The notes: generated by a model from the letters alone, not told the origin. 64,000 nt of DNA from Microbacteriaceae bacterium (GCA_004297935.1 SCRE01000015.1:39598-103597); one strand, 5' to 3'. Shown: positions 39,055 through 48,333, counted from the first letter of the stretch. Numbers and translations are program-made.

Positions 39055-40671
39055 CTACTCGATGGGCTTCGCGATCTCGTCGACCGGTTCGAGCTCGGTG
39101 AACGTCGGCGCACGTCGATCGGGGCGCGCGATCACGAAGTAGATGCCGCCGATGATCAGCAAGACGAGCATGACGACCAGCGTTATCCAGTCGAAGTTGA
39201 ACAGGGCGCCGCGAGGACTGTCGAGACCGGTCGGGATCACGATGTTGACCAGCATGGCCGCGAGGTAGGCCGCGCCGACAATCGCAACCGGCCAGAACCA
39301 CCTGCCGAGCTTGAACGCTCCCATCGGCTTCCATCCGCGCGCGTGCGCGATCATCGAGCCGACGACGGTGAGCAGGAACGACAGGTAGATGCCCGAGACC
39401 CCGAACGACACGAGCGCCGTCAACGGGTTGATCCCGGCCGGGTACTGGAACCAGAGGATCTGGATGTTCTTGGCGCTCGGCTGGACGGTGACCAGAAGCG
39501 AGAACAGGATCGGAATGATTCCGGCGATGAGCAGCGCGTTGACCGGCGTGTTGAAGCGCGGTGAGACTCTGCTGATCCACTTGCTGCCCGGCAGCGCCCT
39601 GTCGCGGGCGTACGAGTACGCGAGCCGAGATCCAGCACCCTGCACCGCCGTGCCGCAGGAGAAGAACGCGATGCAGATGACCAGCAGGAACAGGTCTTGC
39701 GCCCAGGCAGGCAACTCGGCAAGGATCACCGGGATGCCGCCCGCGAACGAGATGGCAGAGCCGTAGCCGTGCGCCGACGAAGGCGTCGCGAGCAGCAGCG
39801 CGGCCACGAGCACGAAGGAGGCGATTCCGCCATACAGAAGCGCTCCGCGCATCGCACGGGGTACCACCTTGGATGCCTGCTTGGTCTCTTCCGAGATGTC
39901 ACCGGCCGATTCGAAGCCGTAGAAGATGTACGCGTGCGCCAGGATTGCCACCAGCGCCGCGCCGAAGAACCAGTTGCCGCCGAAGTTGACGCCCAGCGTG
40001 TTCGTGTGGAGGTTTTCCGCGCCGTGCGAGCTGAACAGGAAGTCGAAGCCGTGATGGAACCCGACGATGGCCAATGCGATGGCAACGCCGAACGTGCCGA
40101 TGGTCTCGACATACACGCCCAACCGGGCGACGATTCCCATGACCTTGGCACCGATGCTGTTGAGCGTGGTCTGAGCCACAATGAACAGGATCGTGATGAT
40201 GAGAATGACGACGTGTGAGGTCGGGTCGATCTTCGTGCCGAACAGGTTGTTGATCAGTGTGCTGAGGTAAGGGATGACGCCGGTGTCGACACTGGCGACT
40301 GTCACGAGCAGTGCCAGCCCGTAGATCCAGCCGACCCACCAGCCGTAGCTCGGTCCGACGTTGCGCTTGCCGTATTGGTACAGCGCGCCGGCGATCGGAT
40401 AGTGGCTGGCCAGCTCCCCGAACACGAGCGCGACGAGCAGCATGAATCCGACGACCAGGACCATCAGCCAGATGTAACTCGGTCCGGCAGCTCCAACTCC
40501 GAGCACGAACAGCGAATACACGCCGACCATCGGGGACAGGTAGGAGAACGCCACGCTGAAGTTGTCGAAGAATCCGAGCACTCGTCTGAGTTCCTGCGGG
40601 TACCCGAGGCGCTTGAGGTGGGCTGCATCCTCCTTGTTGTATTGCTCGATTTGGACTTCGGACTGCTTCAT
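39055..40671 (-). CDS. APC-family amino acid permease
   Basis: 12-TM-type ORF, FDNFSVAFSYLSPMVGVYSLF; YGFESAGDISEETKQASKVVPRAM. Confidence 0.92.
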   Translation of the reverse strand: MKQSEVQIEQYNKEDAAHLKRLGYPQELRRVLGFFDNFSVAFSYLSPMVGVYSLFVLGVGAAGPSYIWLMVLVVGFMLLVALVFGELASHYPIAGALYQYGKRNVGPSYGWWVGWIYGLALLVTVASVDTGVIPYLSTLINNLFGTKIDPTSHVVILIITILFIVAQTTLNSIGAKVMGIVARLGVYVETIGTFGVAIALAIVGFHHGFDFLFSSHGAENLHTNTLGVNFGGNWFFGAALVAILAHAYIFYGFESAGDISEETKQASKVVPRAMRGALLYGGIASFVLVAALLLATPSSAHGYGSAISFAGGIPVILAELPAWAQDLFLLVICIAFFSCGTAVQGAGSRLAYSYARDRALPGSKWISRVSPRFNTPVNALLIAGIIPILFSLLVTVQPSAKNIQILWFQYPAGINPLTALVSFGVSGIYLSFLLTVVGSMIAHARGWKPMGAFKLGRWFWPVAIVGAAYLAAMLVNIVIPTGLDSPRGALFNFDWITLVVMLVLLIIGGIYFVIARPDRRAPTFTELEPVDEIAKPIE

Positions 40672-40843
40672 CGCGTACTCCGGTCTCTGCTTGGGCCGCG
40701 GATCCTGAGCACGTGTGCATTGGCGGCCAGCTCACATCAATATGACGACTAAACACTAAACCCATATGTTTGCTTACCGCTATAGTTTCTATCAGTGAAG
40801 TTCGAAGGGTTTTGAGCTCGACGGAACGGCGGTGAGCGCGGGC

Positions 40844-41647
40844 ATGACGTCGAAACGCCAAGCGGAGGTCGGCCTGACCACGGCCACCATGGGCGCCATT
40901 CTGAGCGCGGTCACGAATGCGACCGGTCGCGCCGAGCAGATCACCCAACGGCTTGCACAGGCAATTCAACTCGGTCTGATCCTGGACGGGGAGCGCTTTC
41001 CGCCCGAGGCTGATCTCGCGCGTCGGCTCGGCGTGGCGCCGGTGACCCTCCGCGAAGCGTTGGCAACGCTGCGTGAACGCGGACTGGTGGTCACTCGGCG
41101 GGGCTGGGACGGCGGCACTTTCGCGCATGTGCAGGTGGAGAACGACATCTCGCTCGCGCCACCACGGCTGGAAGAATTCAGCACTCAGGAAATCCGTGAG
41201 CTCGGAGACTACCGTCGCGCGATTTCCGGCATGGCCGCGCGCCTGGCCGCCGAGCGCGCCATGCCGGACGAGATCGATGCGCTGAATCTCCAGCTCGAGC
41301 GCCTTCGTGCCGCCGCGAATCCGGTGGAGCGCCGACGCGCCGACGCGCAACTGTGGGTGGTCATCGCCGCGGCGTCCCAATCGCCGCGTTTGACGCGTGA
41401 AGAACAGCAGTTGCGCGTCGAGATCGGTGACCTCCTCTGGCAGCCGCTTTCAGAAGACGAACTCGCCGAATCCATTCGTTCGAAGGAATTGCTGATTTCG
41501 GCGATCGCCGAGCACGCGCCTGAACGCGCCAGGGCACGTGCCGAGGCAGGCATTCTCAGTGAAACGAACCGGTTGATCCTGCTTCGCATCGGCCTGTACG
41601 AGAGCGACGACAGCGGCATCGCCATCGCGAGGCCCGGTGCACGATGA
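40844..41647 (+). CDS. GntR/FadR-family transcriptional regulator
   Basis: ITQRLAQAIQLGLILDGERFPPEADLARRLGVAPVTLREALATLRERGLVVTRRGWDGGTFV-type HTH, FCD-like C-terminus; MTSKRQAEVG taken as start. Confidence 0.9.
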   Translation: MTSKRQAEVGLTTATMGAILSAVTNATGRAEQITQRLAQAIQLGLILDGERFPPEADLARRLGVAPVTLREALATLRERGLVVTRRGWDGGTFAHVQVENDISLAPPRLEEFSTQEIRELGDYRRAISGMAARLAAERAMPDEIDALNLQLERLRAAANPVERRRADAQLWVVIAAASQSPRLTREEQQLRVEIGDLLWQPLSEDELAESIRSKELLISAIAEHAPERARARAEAGILSETNRLILLRIGLYESDDSGIAIARPGAR

Positions 41648-42333
41648 TCTCGGTGAGACCCGTCGACGCACTGACTCGGATCACGGTGCAACTCGAGAGC
41701 CTGTTCGCGCTACTCGGGCCCGTTGCCAGTGGCTTCGCTCGAGTGGCGGGGCTCGAGCAACCGCTCCGCGCGGATCTGATCGACCTTCGAGGCGCGATCG
41801 CGGATGTCGTTCAGAGCCCGGGGCCTGTCCTCGGCGCCGGCGTCATCGTGACGCCGGGGATCCTCGCGGATGCACGCCACTGGATGGAGTGGTGGTGGGC
41901 CGTGCCGCATCGTGACCCGGAAGCGCTTCGAGTCAACCTTGAGCCAACGGCACCGGACTTCTTCGACTATACGAGCGCCGAATGGTACGCAATACCCGAA
42001 CGGACCGGTAACAGGCACGTCGCCGGGCCGTACGTCGACTACGTCTGCAGGACCGAGTACGCGTTCACCCTGGCGCAGCCCGTGCGAGTGTCAGGCTCAT
42101 TCGTCGGGGTTGCCGCACTCGACATCAGCGCGTCGCGCTTCGAGCGCCACGTGCTCCCTGCGCTCAGCTCACTGCCGAGTGCGGCGACCCTGGTCAACGC
42201 CGCGGGGAGGGTGATCGCGTCGACGTCACCTCACGTGTGGCCCGGTCAGCGCGTGCCCGCCTCGGCCGGCGAACGACACTGCGAGGGATCCGTGTTCGGC
42301 TGGCAGATCTTCGGTGCAGCCGACCCTGGGTAG
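41644..42333 (+). CDS. Stand-alone Cache/PDC-like sensor domain protein
   Basis: RHWMEWWWAVP...TAPDFFDYTSAEWYAIPERTGNRHVAGPYVDYVCRTEYAFTLAQPVRVSGSFVGVAALDISASRFE; 4-bp overlap with the GntR gene. Confidence 0.7.
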   Translation: MISVRPVDALTRITVQLESLFALLGPVASGFARVAGLEQPLRADLIDLRGAIADVVQSPGPVLGAGVIVTPGILADARHWMEWWWAVPHRDPEALRVNLEPTAPDFFDYTSAEWYAIPERTGNRHVAGPYVDYVCRTEYAFTLAQPVRVSGSFVGVAALDISASRFERHVLPALSSLPSAATLVNAAGRVIASTSPHVWPGQRVPASAGERHCEGSVFGWQIFGAADPG

Positions 42334-43488
42334 TCGCGCGGCCATCAGGTCGGCGACGGCGTTCAGGGCGATGGCGGCCGGGTCATCCGGATGCCTCAGC
42401 ACGACCGGCACACCCGCGTCGCCGCCCTCGCGCAGGGCGAGGCTGAGCGGCACGGACGCCAGCAGCGGCACGGGCTGCGCCTGACCGATCGACAGACGCG
42501 CGGCGACCTCGGCGCCACCACCGCTGCCGAACAGGTCGATCACCGAGCCGTCCGGTGCGGCCAGCCCGGCCATGTTCTCGATCACGCCGAAAACGCTCTG
42601 CCCGGTCTGTCGGGCGAGAGCGCCGCTGCGCTCCGCGACATCCGCCGCAGCGGGCTGCGGGGTCGTGACGACGAGGATCTCCGCGTGCGGCAGCAGCTGC
42701 CCGACCGAGATCGCGATATCGCCCGTGCCGGGCGGCAGGTCGAGCAGCAGCACATCCAGGTCGTCGAAATGCACATCCGTGAGGAACTGTTTGATGGTGC
42801 GATGCAGCATCGGCCCGCGCCAGGCGACCGCAACGGAGTCGTCCTCGATGAACATGCCGATCGAGATCGCCTTCACGCCGTAGGCGATCGGCGGCAGCAT
42901 CATGCTGCCCACGCGGGTCGGTTGCTGCGCAGAGCGCACGCCGTCTTCGTTCGCCGTGACCAGGCCGAGCAGTCCGGGGATGGAGAAGCCGAAGACATCC
43001 GCATCGATCAGGCCGACGCGCAAGCCCCTCGCCGCGAGCGCGACCGCGAGGTTCGCGGTGATGGTCGACTTGCCGACCCCACCCTTGCCGCTGGTGACCG
43101 CATAGACGCGCGTCGGAGAATCCGGACCGAACTGGATGCCGCGGGTTGCCGCCTCGCCGCGCAGCCGCACGATCAGCTTCTCGCGTTCCGCGGGCGACAT
43201 GGCAGTGACGAGCACGGTGACGGCGGTGACGCCGGCAACCTTCGCGACGGTGTCGCGGACGTCCTGCTGGATGCTCTTCGAGTTCGGGCAGGTGGCGATC
43301 GTCAGGCGGATGCTGACCGTCGCGGCTCCGGTGTCGTCGACGCTGATCTCCGAGACCATGCCGAGTTGCGTGATCGGCCGGCGGATCTCCGGGTCGATCA
43401 CCTGGGTCAGCGCCCCATGAATGCGTGGCTCCAAGTAGGCGAACGGATGCTCCTCCATCCGAACCTCAGACTGCATGGATTCAGACAT
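42226..43488 (-). CDS. Mrp/NBP35 family P-loop ATPase (iron-sulfur carrier) with N-terminal MIP18/DUF59-like domain
   Basis: VYAVTSGKGGVGKSTITANLAVALAARGLRVGLIDADVFGFSIPGLLG; VLLLDLPPGTGDIAIS. Confidence 0.94.
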   Translation of the reverse strand: MSESMQSEVRMEEHPFAYLEPRIHGALTQVIDPEIRRPITQLGMVSEISVDDTGAATVSIRLTIATCPNSKSIQQDVRDTVAKVAGVTAVTVLVTAMSPAEREKLIVRLRGEAATRGIQFGPDSPTRVYAVTSGKGGVGKSTITANLAVALAARGLRVGLIDADVFGFSIPGLLGLVTANEDGVRSAQQPTRVGSMMLPPIAYGVKAISIGMFIEDDSVAVAWRGPMLHRTIKQFLTDVHFDDLDVLLLDLPPGTGDIAISVGQLLPHAEILVVTTPQPAAADVAERSGALARQTGQSVFGVIENMAGLAAPDGSVIDLFGSGGGAEVAARLSIGQAQPVPLLASVPLSLALREGGDAGVPVVLRHPDDPAAIALNAVADLMAARLPRVGCTEDLPAEHGSLAVSFAGRGGHALTGPHVR

Positions 43489-43810
43489 AGAACCCCATGG
43501 CCTTCATCATGTCGCGGCCGTCCTCGCTGATGCGCTCGGTGCCCCAGGCCGGCACCCAGACCCAGTTGATGGTGTGCGATTCGACGATCCCCTCGAGCGC
43601 CTGCGCGGTCTGCGCCGAGATGTCGTCCTGTAGCGGGCATTCCGCGGTCGTCAGCGTCATGTAGATGACCAACGTTGATGTCTCGTCATCCCAGCCCATT
43701 TCATAGATCAGGCCGAGGTCGACGATGTTGATACCCAGTTCGGGGTCGATGACGTCTTTGAGCGCCTCTTCGATGTCTTCCTGGGTGGGGGGTTCGAGTG
43801 ACGTGATCAT
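43481..43810 (-). CDS. MIP18/DUF59-family metal-sulfur cluster assembly factor
   Basis: EEALKDVIDPELGINIVDLGLIYEMGWDDETSTLVIYMTLTTAECPLQD; start refined to MITSLEPPTQ. Confidence 0.92.
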   Translation of the reverse strand: MITSLEPPTQEDIEEALKDVIDPELGINIVDLGLIYEMGWDDETSTLVIYMTLTTAECPLQDDISAQTAQALEGIVESHTINWVWVPAWGTERISEDGRDMMKAMGFYV

Positions 43811-43905
43811 GGGAGTTCCCTCTCGGATTCGGTCGTGCGGATGCGGCGGTGCAGTTTCGATCGTTCGGATGCTGCGCTGCGGTTTTGGTCGTGCGGATGC
43901 GCTGC

Positions 43906-44223
43906 TCAGGCGGCCACGTAGATGTCTCCGTCGACGATGCTCAGTTCGTAGACCGGAACGGGCTCGGTCGCCGGCAGTGTCAGCGCGCGACCGGTGTTGA
44001 GGTCGAACCGCGCGCCGTGCGCCCAGCATTCCAGGTTGCTGCCCTCGACGAAGCCCTCGGAGAGTGAGATTTCCGCGTGCGAACAGGTGTCCCCGATCGC
44101 ATGACAGGTGCCGTTGTCATCTTTCACGAGTGCGACGGCCTTGCCGTTGACGAGAACCTTCACGCTCTGACCGGGCTGCAGATCGGATTCTGCGCAGACC
44201 TTGACTGCCATTTCTTCCTCCAT
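43906..44223 (-). CDS. Rieske-type non-heme iron ferredoxin
   Basis: CHAIGDTCSHAEISLSEGFVEGSNLECWAHGARFDLNTGRALTLPATEPVPVYEL. Confidence 0.9.
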   Translation of the reverse strand: MEEEMAVKVCAESDLQPGQSVKVLVNGKAVALVKDDNGTCHAIGDTCSHAEISLSEGFVEGSNLECWAHGARFDLNTGRALTLPATEPVPVYELSIVDGDIYVAA

Positions 44224-44335
44224 CGCCGCCCGAGGCGGGCCACACTTCGACTATAACTATTAAAGCGGAGAAATATCCTCTAAAATAGCTGCAAAGCAAC
44301 GCCGTCAAGCGCGGCGCGAACAGAAGGAGGCCACC

Positions 44336-44719
44336 ATGCCCTATGTCATCGGAGCGGCGTGCATCGACGTGACGGATCGCGCGTGCGTCGACGAGTGCCC
44401 CGTCGACTGCATCTACGAGGGCGGTCGGTCACTGTACATCCACCCGGATGAGTGCGTCGACTGCGGTGCGTGCGAACCGGTCTGCCCGGTCGACGCGATC
44501 GCATACGAGGATGACGTGCCGGATCGGTGGGAGGCGTTCATCGCCGATAACACGCGCTTCTTTTCGGAGCCGTTGCCGGGTCTGACCAAGCCGCTCGGAT
44601 CCCCGGGCGGCGCGGCAAAGCTCGGCCCGATCGGCGTCGACACCCCGCTCGTGACGGGCTACCCGCCACTGGAAGAGCGCAACGACCTCGTCGACAACCG
44701 GGACGGCTTCGTGCACTGA
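44336..44719 (+). CDS. fdxA: 7Fe-type ferredoxin
   Basis: PYVIGAACIDVTDRACVDECPVDCIYEGGRSLYIHPDECVDCGACEPVCPVDAIAYEDDVP. Confidence 0.95.
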   Translation: MPYVIGAACIDVTDRACVDECPVDCIYEGGRSLYIHPDECVDCGACEPVCPVDAIAYEDDVPDRWEAFIADNTRFFSEPLPGLTKPLGSPGGAAKLGPIGVDTPLVTGYPPLEERNDLVDNRDGFVH

Positions 44720-44739
44720 GGCCGCACGCGAACCCGTCG

Positions 44740-45110
44740 GGCGTGGGTCCAAGGCGTAAAGAGCGACGCGTCAGCCGGCCGGCTTTGCTCAACATAAGGA
44801 AGACCTGCGGCGAGCGCCGCGAGTCCGAGCGCGAGCCCCGTTCGTCCGCGGGACTTTCCCATTCCAAGTTGACGAAAGTCAGACCCGCATCGTAGAGTCC
44901 TCGGCGTTCGCTCTGAACCTTCGGCTGTCGCCCGTCCTTCGATATGATCGCGTCCATCCCCGCGCTCCGAATCCTCGGATAGAGGTCAACGTCATCGACC
45001 CCGAGAAGATTGAGCTCGCCCGCGTGTGCGAACGAGTGACGATCGCGGAAGATCACGCGCAGAGGCTCCAACGAAACCACAGAAAGATTTTCGTCGAGGA
45101 AGAAATTCAC
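44740..45110 (-). pseudogene. VapC45-like PIN-type toxin gene, probably frameshifted near its 3' end
   Basis: NFFLDENLSVVSLEPLRVIFRDRHSFAHAGELNLLGVDDVDLYPRIRSAGMDAIISKDGRQ...TFVNLEW, after which GRTGLALGLAALAAGLPYV continues in another frame (ORF 44659..44862); GTG start overlaps the antitoxin stop. Confidence 0.65.
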
Positions 45111-45919
45111 GCTGCATTCTCTGCTTCGGACCAACTCGGCAGCGACCGGGCAAAGTCAAGCGCATCAAGTGCCGCCGCGGGCGAAACGGCCGGATAGAAG
45201 TTGGAGACCTCCTCGGCAGAAACGGAACCGTCCGCCGTGAGATTGGCGATCACATCAAACGGAACTCTGGTTCCTTCAATCGTGGGCCACCCGCCCAGCC
45301 GCTGTTCTCGCACCTCGAGGCTTGGTCTCGGATGTCGCAGATCGACTACTGGACCTCGGTCGCTCTCGAAAGCGCCCATGATATCGGCTAGTGTGGCGAG
45401 GATCGACTGACCTGGGTGCGCGAGCACATCGACGGCCGCGCCATCGCTTCTCACAACCAGGATTGACGGACCGGTATCTATCAACGAGTATGCAGACGGA
45501 TGCTCTGTCAGGTCTTGGTCCGGCATGTTCGCGAATGCGCGCCGTATCTTCTGCAATGATTTGGTCTCACGCAATTTGACGACTGATCGGAGCGCCAAAA
45601 TGTCTCGAAATGAATAGAGGAGAGGTCGGCTGTACGCATCTACCTCCGGGATCAACAGCCCTGTGCGTCTCCAATTATGAAGTTGCGAGACCGACGCGCC
45701 AGACAGCACTGAGGTTTCGGCAACAGGAACGCCATCACCCACCTCCACCTCTCCGTCTCGTGCTTGCGACGATACGAGCGCCCGACGACATTCAAATGCG
45801 CGGCAGGCGAACGCCGCCTCTGAACATTCATCGCTCGGCGTCGACACCCGGCTCGTGGAGGGATACCCGTCACTGGCAGAGCGCAATGACCCATCGACAA
45901 CAGGGACGGCTTCAACCAC
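45107..45919 (-). CDS. VapB45-like antitoxin (MerR-like HTH plus DUF433-like C-terminus); true start probably internal
   Basis: VSQLHNWRRTGLLIPEVDAYSRPLLYSFRDILALRSVVKLRETKSLQKIRRAF; C-terminal GWPTIEGTRVPFDVIANLTADGSVSAEEVSNFYPAVSPAAALDALDFA. Confidence 0.75.
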   Translation of the reverse strand: MVEAVPVVDGSLRSASDGYPSTSRVSTPSDECSEAAFACRAFECRRALVSSQARDGEVEVGDGVPVAETSVLSGASVSQLHNWRRTGLLIPEVDAYSRPLLYSFRDILALRSVVKLRETKSLQKIRRAFANMPDQDLTEHPSAYSLIDTGPSILVVRSDGAAVDVLAHPGQSILATLADIMGAFESDRGPVVDLRHPRPSLEVREQRLGGWPTIEGTRVPFDVIANLTADGSVSAEEVSNFYPAVSPAAALDALDFARSLPSWSEAENAA

Positions 45920-45952
45920 TGAGTAGCAGCGCGCTGCGCAGCACCCTGCTAC

Positions 45953-48085
45953 TTAGTTCTGCTGCGCCGACCCCGCCAATGCCAGATCCCTCAGCAGCTG
46001 GTCGCCGGGAGCGGCGAACGCGTAGTCCGCGGTGATCTCGGCGCGTTCGAGCAGTTCGTCCATCCGGCGTTGACGCTGACGCGGGATCAGCGTGACAACA
46101 GTGCCCTGCCTGCCGGCGCGGCCGGTGCGGCCAGAACGGTGCAGGTAGGTCTTGTAGTCGTCCGGAGCATCCGCCTGGATGACCAAGTCGATGTCGTCAA
46201 CGTGGATGCCGCGCGCGGCGACATCCGTCGCGACCAGCACGTTGACGCGGCCGCTGGTCAGCATCTGCAGGTTGCGCGTGCGGCGTGATTGGTTCAGGTC
46301 TCCGTGCAGTGAGACGGCGGGAATTCCTGCGTCGTCAAGCTGATCGGCGAGCTGCTCGGCGAAAGCGCGCGTGCGGGCGAAGACCAGCGTCTTGCCGTCA
46401 CGGTCGGTCAGCTGCTCGATGATCGCGCCCTTGTCGCGGTGCTCGATCACGAGCACGCGGTGGTCGATAGTGCTCGACGCCTGGTCTTCGCCGGCGACCT
46501 CGTGAACGGCAGGGTTCGGCAGGAACTCGTTGACCAGCGCGGCGACGCCCTTGTCGAGGGTTGCGGAGAACATCAGCTTCTGGCCGCCGTCCGCCGTCTG
46601 CCGCAGGATGCGCTGAACCGGCTCGAGAAAGCCCAGGTCGCACATGTGGTCGGCTTCGTCGAGCACGGTGATGGTCACCTGGCTGAGGTCGAGACGACGC
46701 TGCTCGATCAGGTCCTCGATACGACCTGGCGTGCCTATCACGATGTCGACGCCGCGCTGTAGTGCGCCGACCTGACGGCCCTGCGGAACGCCTCCATAGA
46801 TCTGGGTGGTGAACAGTCCGACAGAGCGAGCGATCGGCTGAATGGTGCGGTCGATCTGCAGCGCGAGCTCGCGGGTCGGCGCGAGGATCAAGGCGCGCGG
46901 CGCACGACCGAACTGGCGCTTCCCGCCCGCCTTGCCCTGCTCGGCCCACTGCTGCATCAAGCGCTCGACTAGCGGTGCGCCGAACGCGATCGTCTTGCCG
47001 CTGCCTGTGCGGCCGCGACCGAGCACGTCCTTGCCTGCGAGCACATCCGGAATCGTCGCAGCCTGGATCGGGAACGGCGTGGCAGCGCCGAGCGCTTCCA
47101 ATTCACGCACGATGTTGCCGCCGAGCCCGAGGCCGGCGAACGTCACGCCGACGACTTCGGATGCCGTGATCGCTTCGGCCTCAAGACGGCCGAGCACGAC
47201 GTCATCCTGCGCTGTGAAGTGGTGCGTCCCGGTCCCTGAGCTTGCCGCCTGTCCTGAGGAGGTCGCTCTGCGACCGTCTCGAACGGAAGGGCGCGACGGA
47301 TAGAAGTCGGAACGTCGCTCGGTGCGGCCTGAACGGTCGTCGCGTGTCAGGCGTTCTGTGCGGGACGGGCGGTCATCGAATGAGCGCTTCGGGCGCTCGT
47401 AGTCGACGTCAGAGCGCGTCGTCGGGCGCTCGCGGTACACCGGACGTTCAGCGTGATCGGCGGAGAACCTGCGGTCGTTGCGTTCGCCGTACGGCTTGCG
47501 GTCACGGCGGTTGGCAGATGCCGCGCGCTCACCGCGGTCGCCATACGGCTTGCGGCCAGCGTAGGTCGGTTGGTCGCCGCGGTCACCATAAGCCTTGCGG
47601 TCGGTGCGCGCACTATTGCGCTCGCGCCCGGTCCCTGAGCTTGTCGAAGGGCGCTCATTGCGGTCGCCGTCAGTCGGGCGGTCGTTGCGGTTGCGTCCGG
47701 TCCCCGAGCCTGCCGCCTGCCCTGAGGAGGTCGCTCTGCGACCGTCTCGAAGGGAACGTCGGTCATCGTAGGAGTGCTGCGAGCTGGATGTCCGACGGTC
47801 GCCACTGCGGGTGTTGCCTGACCCTGCCGCGGGGCGCGGCTCCCAGTTCGGGCGCTCGCTGCGCGCGGCATCGCGATTGCCTTGGCGCGCGGCACGCTCG
47901 TCAGCGTTCCAACGCTGCTTCTTGGGCGCGCCTTCGGTTGGCTCCGGGCGGTACCCGCGGTGGTTCGGGCTCTTGCTTCCGGCCTTCGGGCCGGACTTCT
48001 TCGCGCCGACACGCAACGCGGGCTTCTTGCTTCCGTATGCGCCGGCCCTCTGCTTGTCATATGGGCCGTGCTTCTGATAGGGCAT
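45953..48085 (-). CDS. DEAD-box ATP-dependent RNA helicase with long, low-complexity R/D/N-rich N-terminus
   Basis: GRGRTGSGKTIAFGAPLVERL, VLDEADHMCDLGF, FSATLD, HRSGRTGRAGRQG; start refined to MPYQKHGPYDKQ. Confidence 0.93.
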   Translation of the reverse strand: MPYQKHGPYDKQRAGAYGSKKPALRVGAKKSGPKAGSKSPNHRGYRPEPTEGAPKKQRWNADERAARQGNRDAARSERPNWEPRPAAGSGNTRSGDRRTSSSQHSYDDRRSLRDGRRATSSGQAAGSGTGRNRNDRPTDGDRNERPSTSSGTGRERNSARTDRKAYGDRGDQPTYAGRKPYGDRGERAASANRRDRKPYGERNDRRFSADHAERPVYRERPTTRSDVDYERPKRSFDDRPSRTERLTRDDRSGRTERRSDFYPSRPSVRDGRRATSSGQAASSGTGTHHFTAQDDVVLGRLEAEAITASEVVGVTFAGLGLGGNIVRELEALGAATPFPIQAATIPDVLAGKDVLGRGRTGSGKTIAFGAPLVERLMQQWAEQGKAGGKRQFGRAPRALILAPTRELALQIDRTIQPIARSVGLFTTQIYGGVPQGRQVGALQRGVDIVIGTPGRIEDLIEQRRLDLSQVTITVLDEADHMCDLGFLEPVQRILRQTADGGQKLMFSATLDKGVAALVNEFLPNPAVHEVAGEDQASSTIDHRVLVIEHRDKGAIIEQLTDRDGKTLVFARTRAFAEQLADQLDDAGIPAVSLHGDLNQSRRTRNLQMLTSGRVNVLVATDVAARGIHVDDIDLVIQADAPDDYKTYLHRSGRTGRAGRQGTVVTLIPRQRQRRMDELLERAEITADYAFAAPGDQLLRDLALAGSAQQN
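47230..47289. repeat. Dispersed repeat copy inside the DEAD-box helicase coding region (copy 1)
   Basis: cggtccctgagcttgccgcctgtcctgaggaggtcgctctgcgaccgtctcgaacgg. Confidence 0.9.
47629..47653. repeat. CCTGAGCTTGTCGAAGGGCG dispersed repeat inside the DEAD-box helicase coding region
   Basis: cggtccctgagcttgtcgaagggcg. Confidence 0.88.
47699..47757. repeat. Dispersed repeat copy inside the DEAD-box helicase coding region (copy 2)
   Basis: ggtccccgagcctgccgcctgccctgaggaggtcgctctgcgaccgtctcgaaggga. Confidence 0.9.
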
Positions 48086-48333
48086 GACTGGTTTCCTGGG
48101 TTGTTGTTGATTGCATGGCAGAACCCGCGACAGAATCGTCACGTCCTTGCAAGAACCCAGACAATCGTTGAATGGGGCCGTTTCACATACAGTGATTCTC
48201 CGTAGTGTCGCGGCGCTGTGTGCGCCTCCTACGATTCCGGCCCACCTGACTTACAAACCCATCCACGCACAGCGCGGTGTCAAGAGCCGACCTACCTACA
48301 TTACACGATCCCGCATCCCCATAGCGCCCGGGT

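Noticed and set aside
39899-41380. 493-aa minus-strand ORF overlapping the permease and GntR genes
   Set aside because: Low-complexity Arg/His-rich translation, overlaps two well-supported CDSs in other frames.
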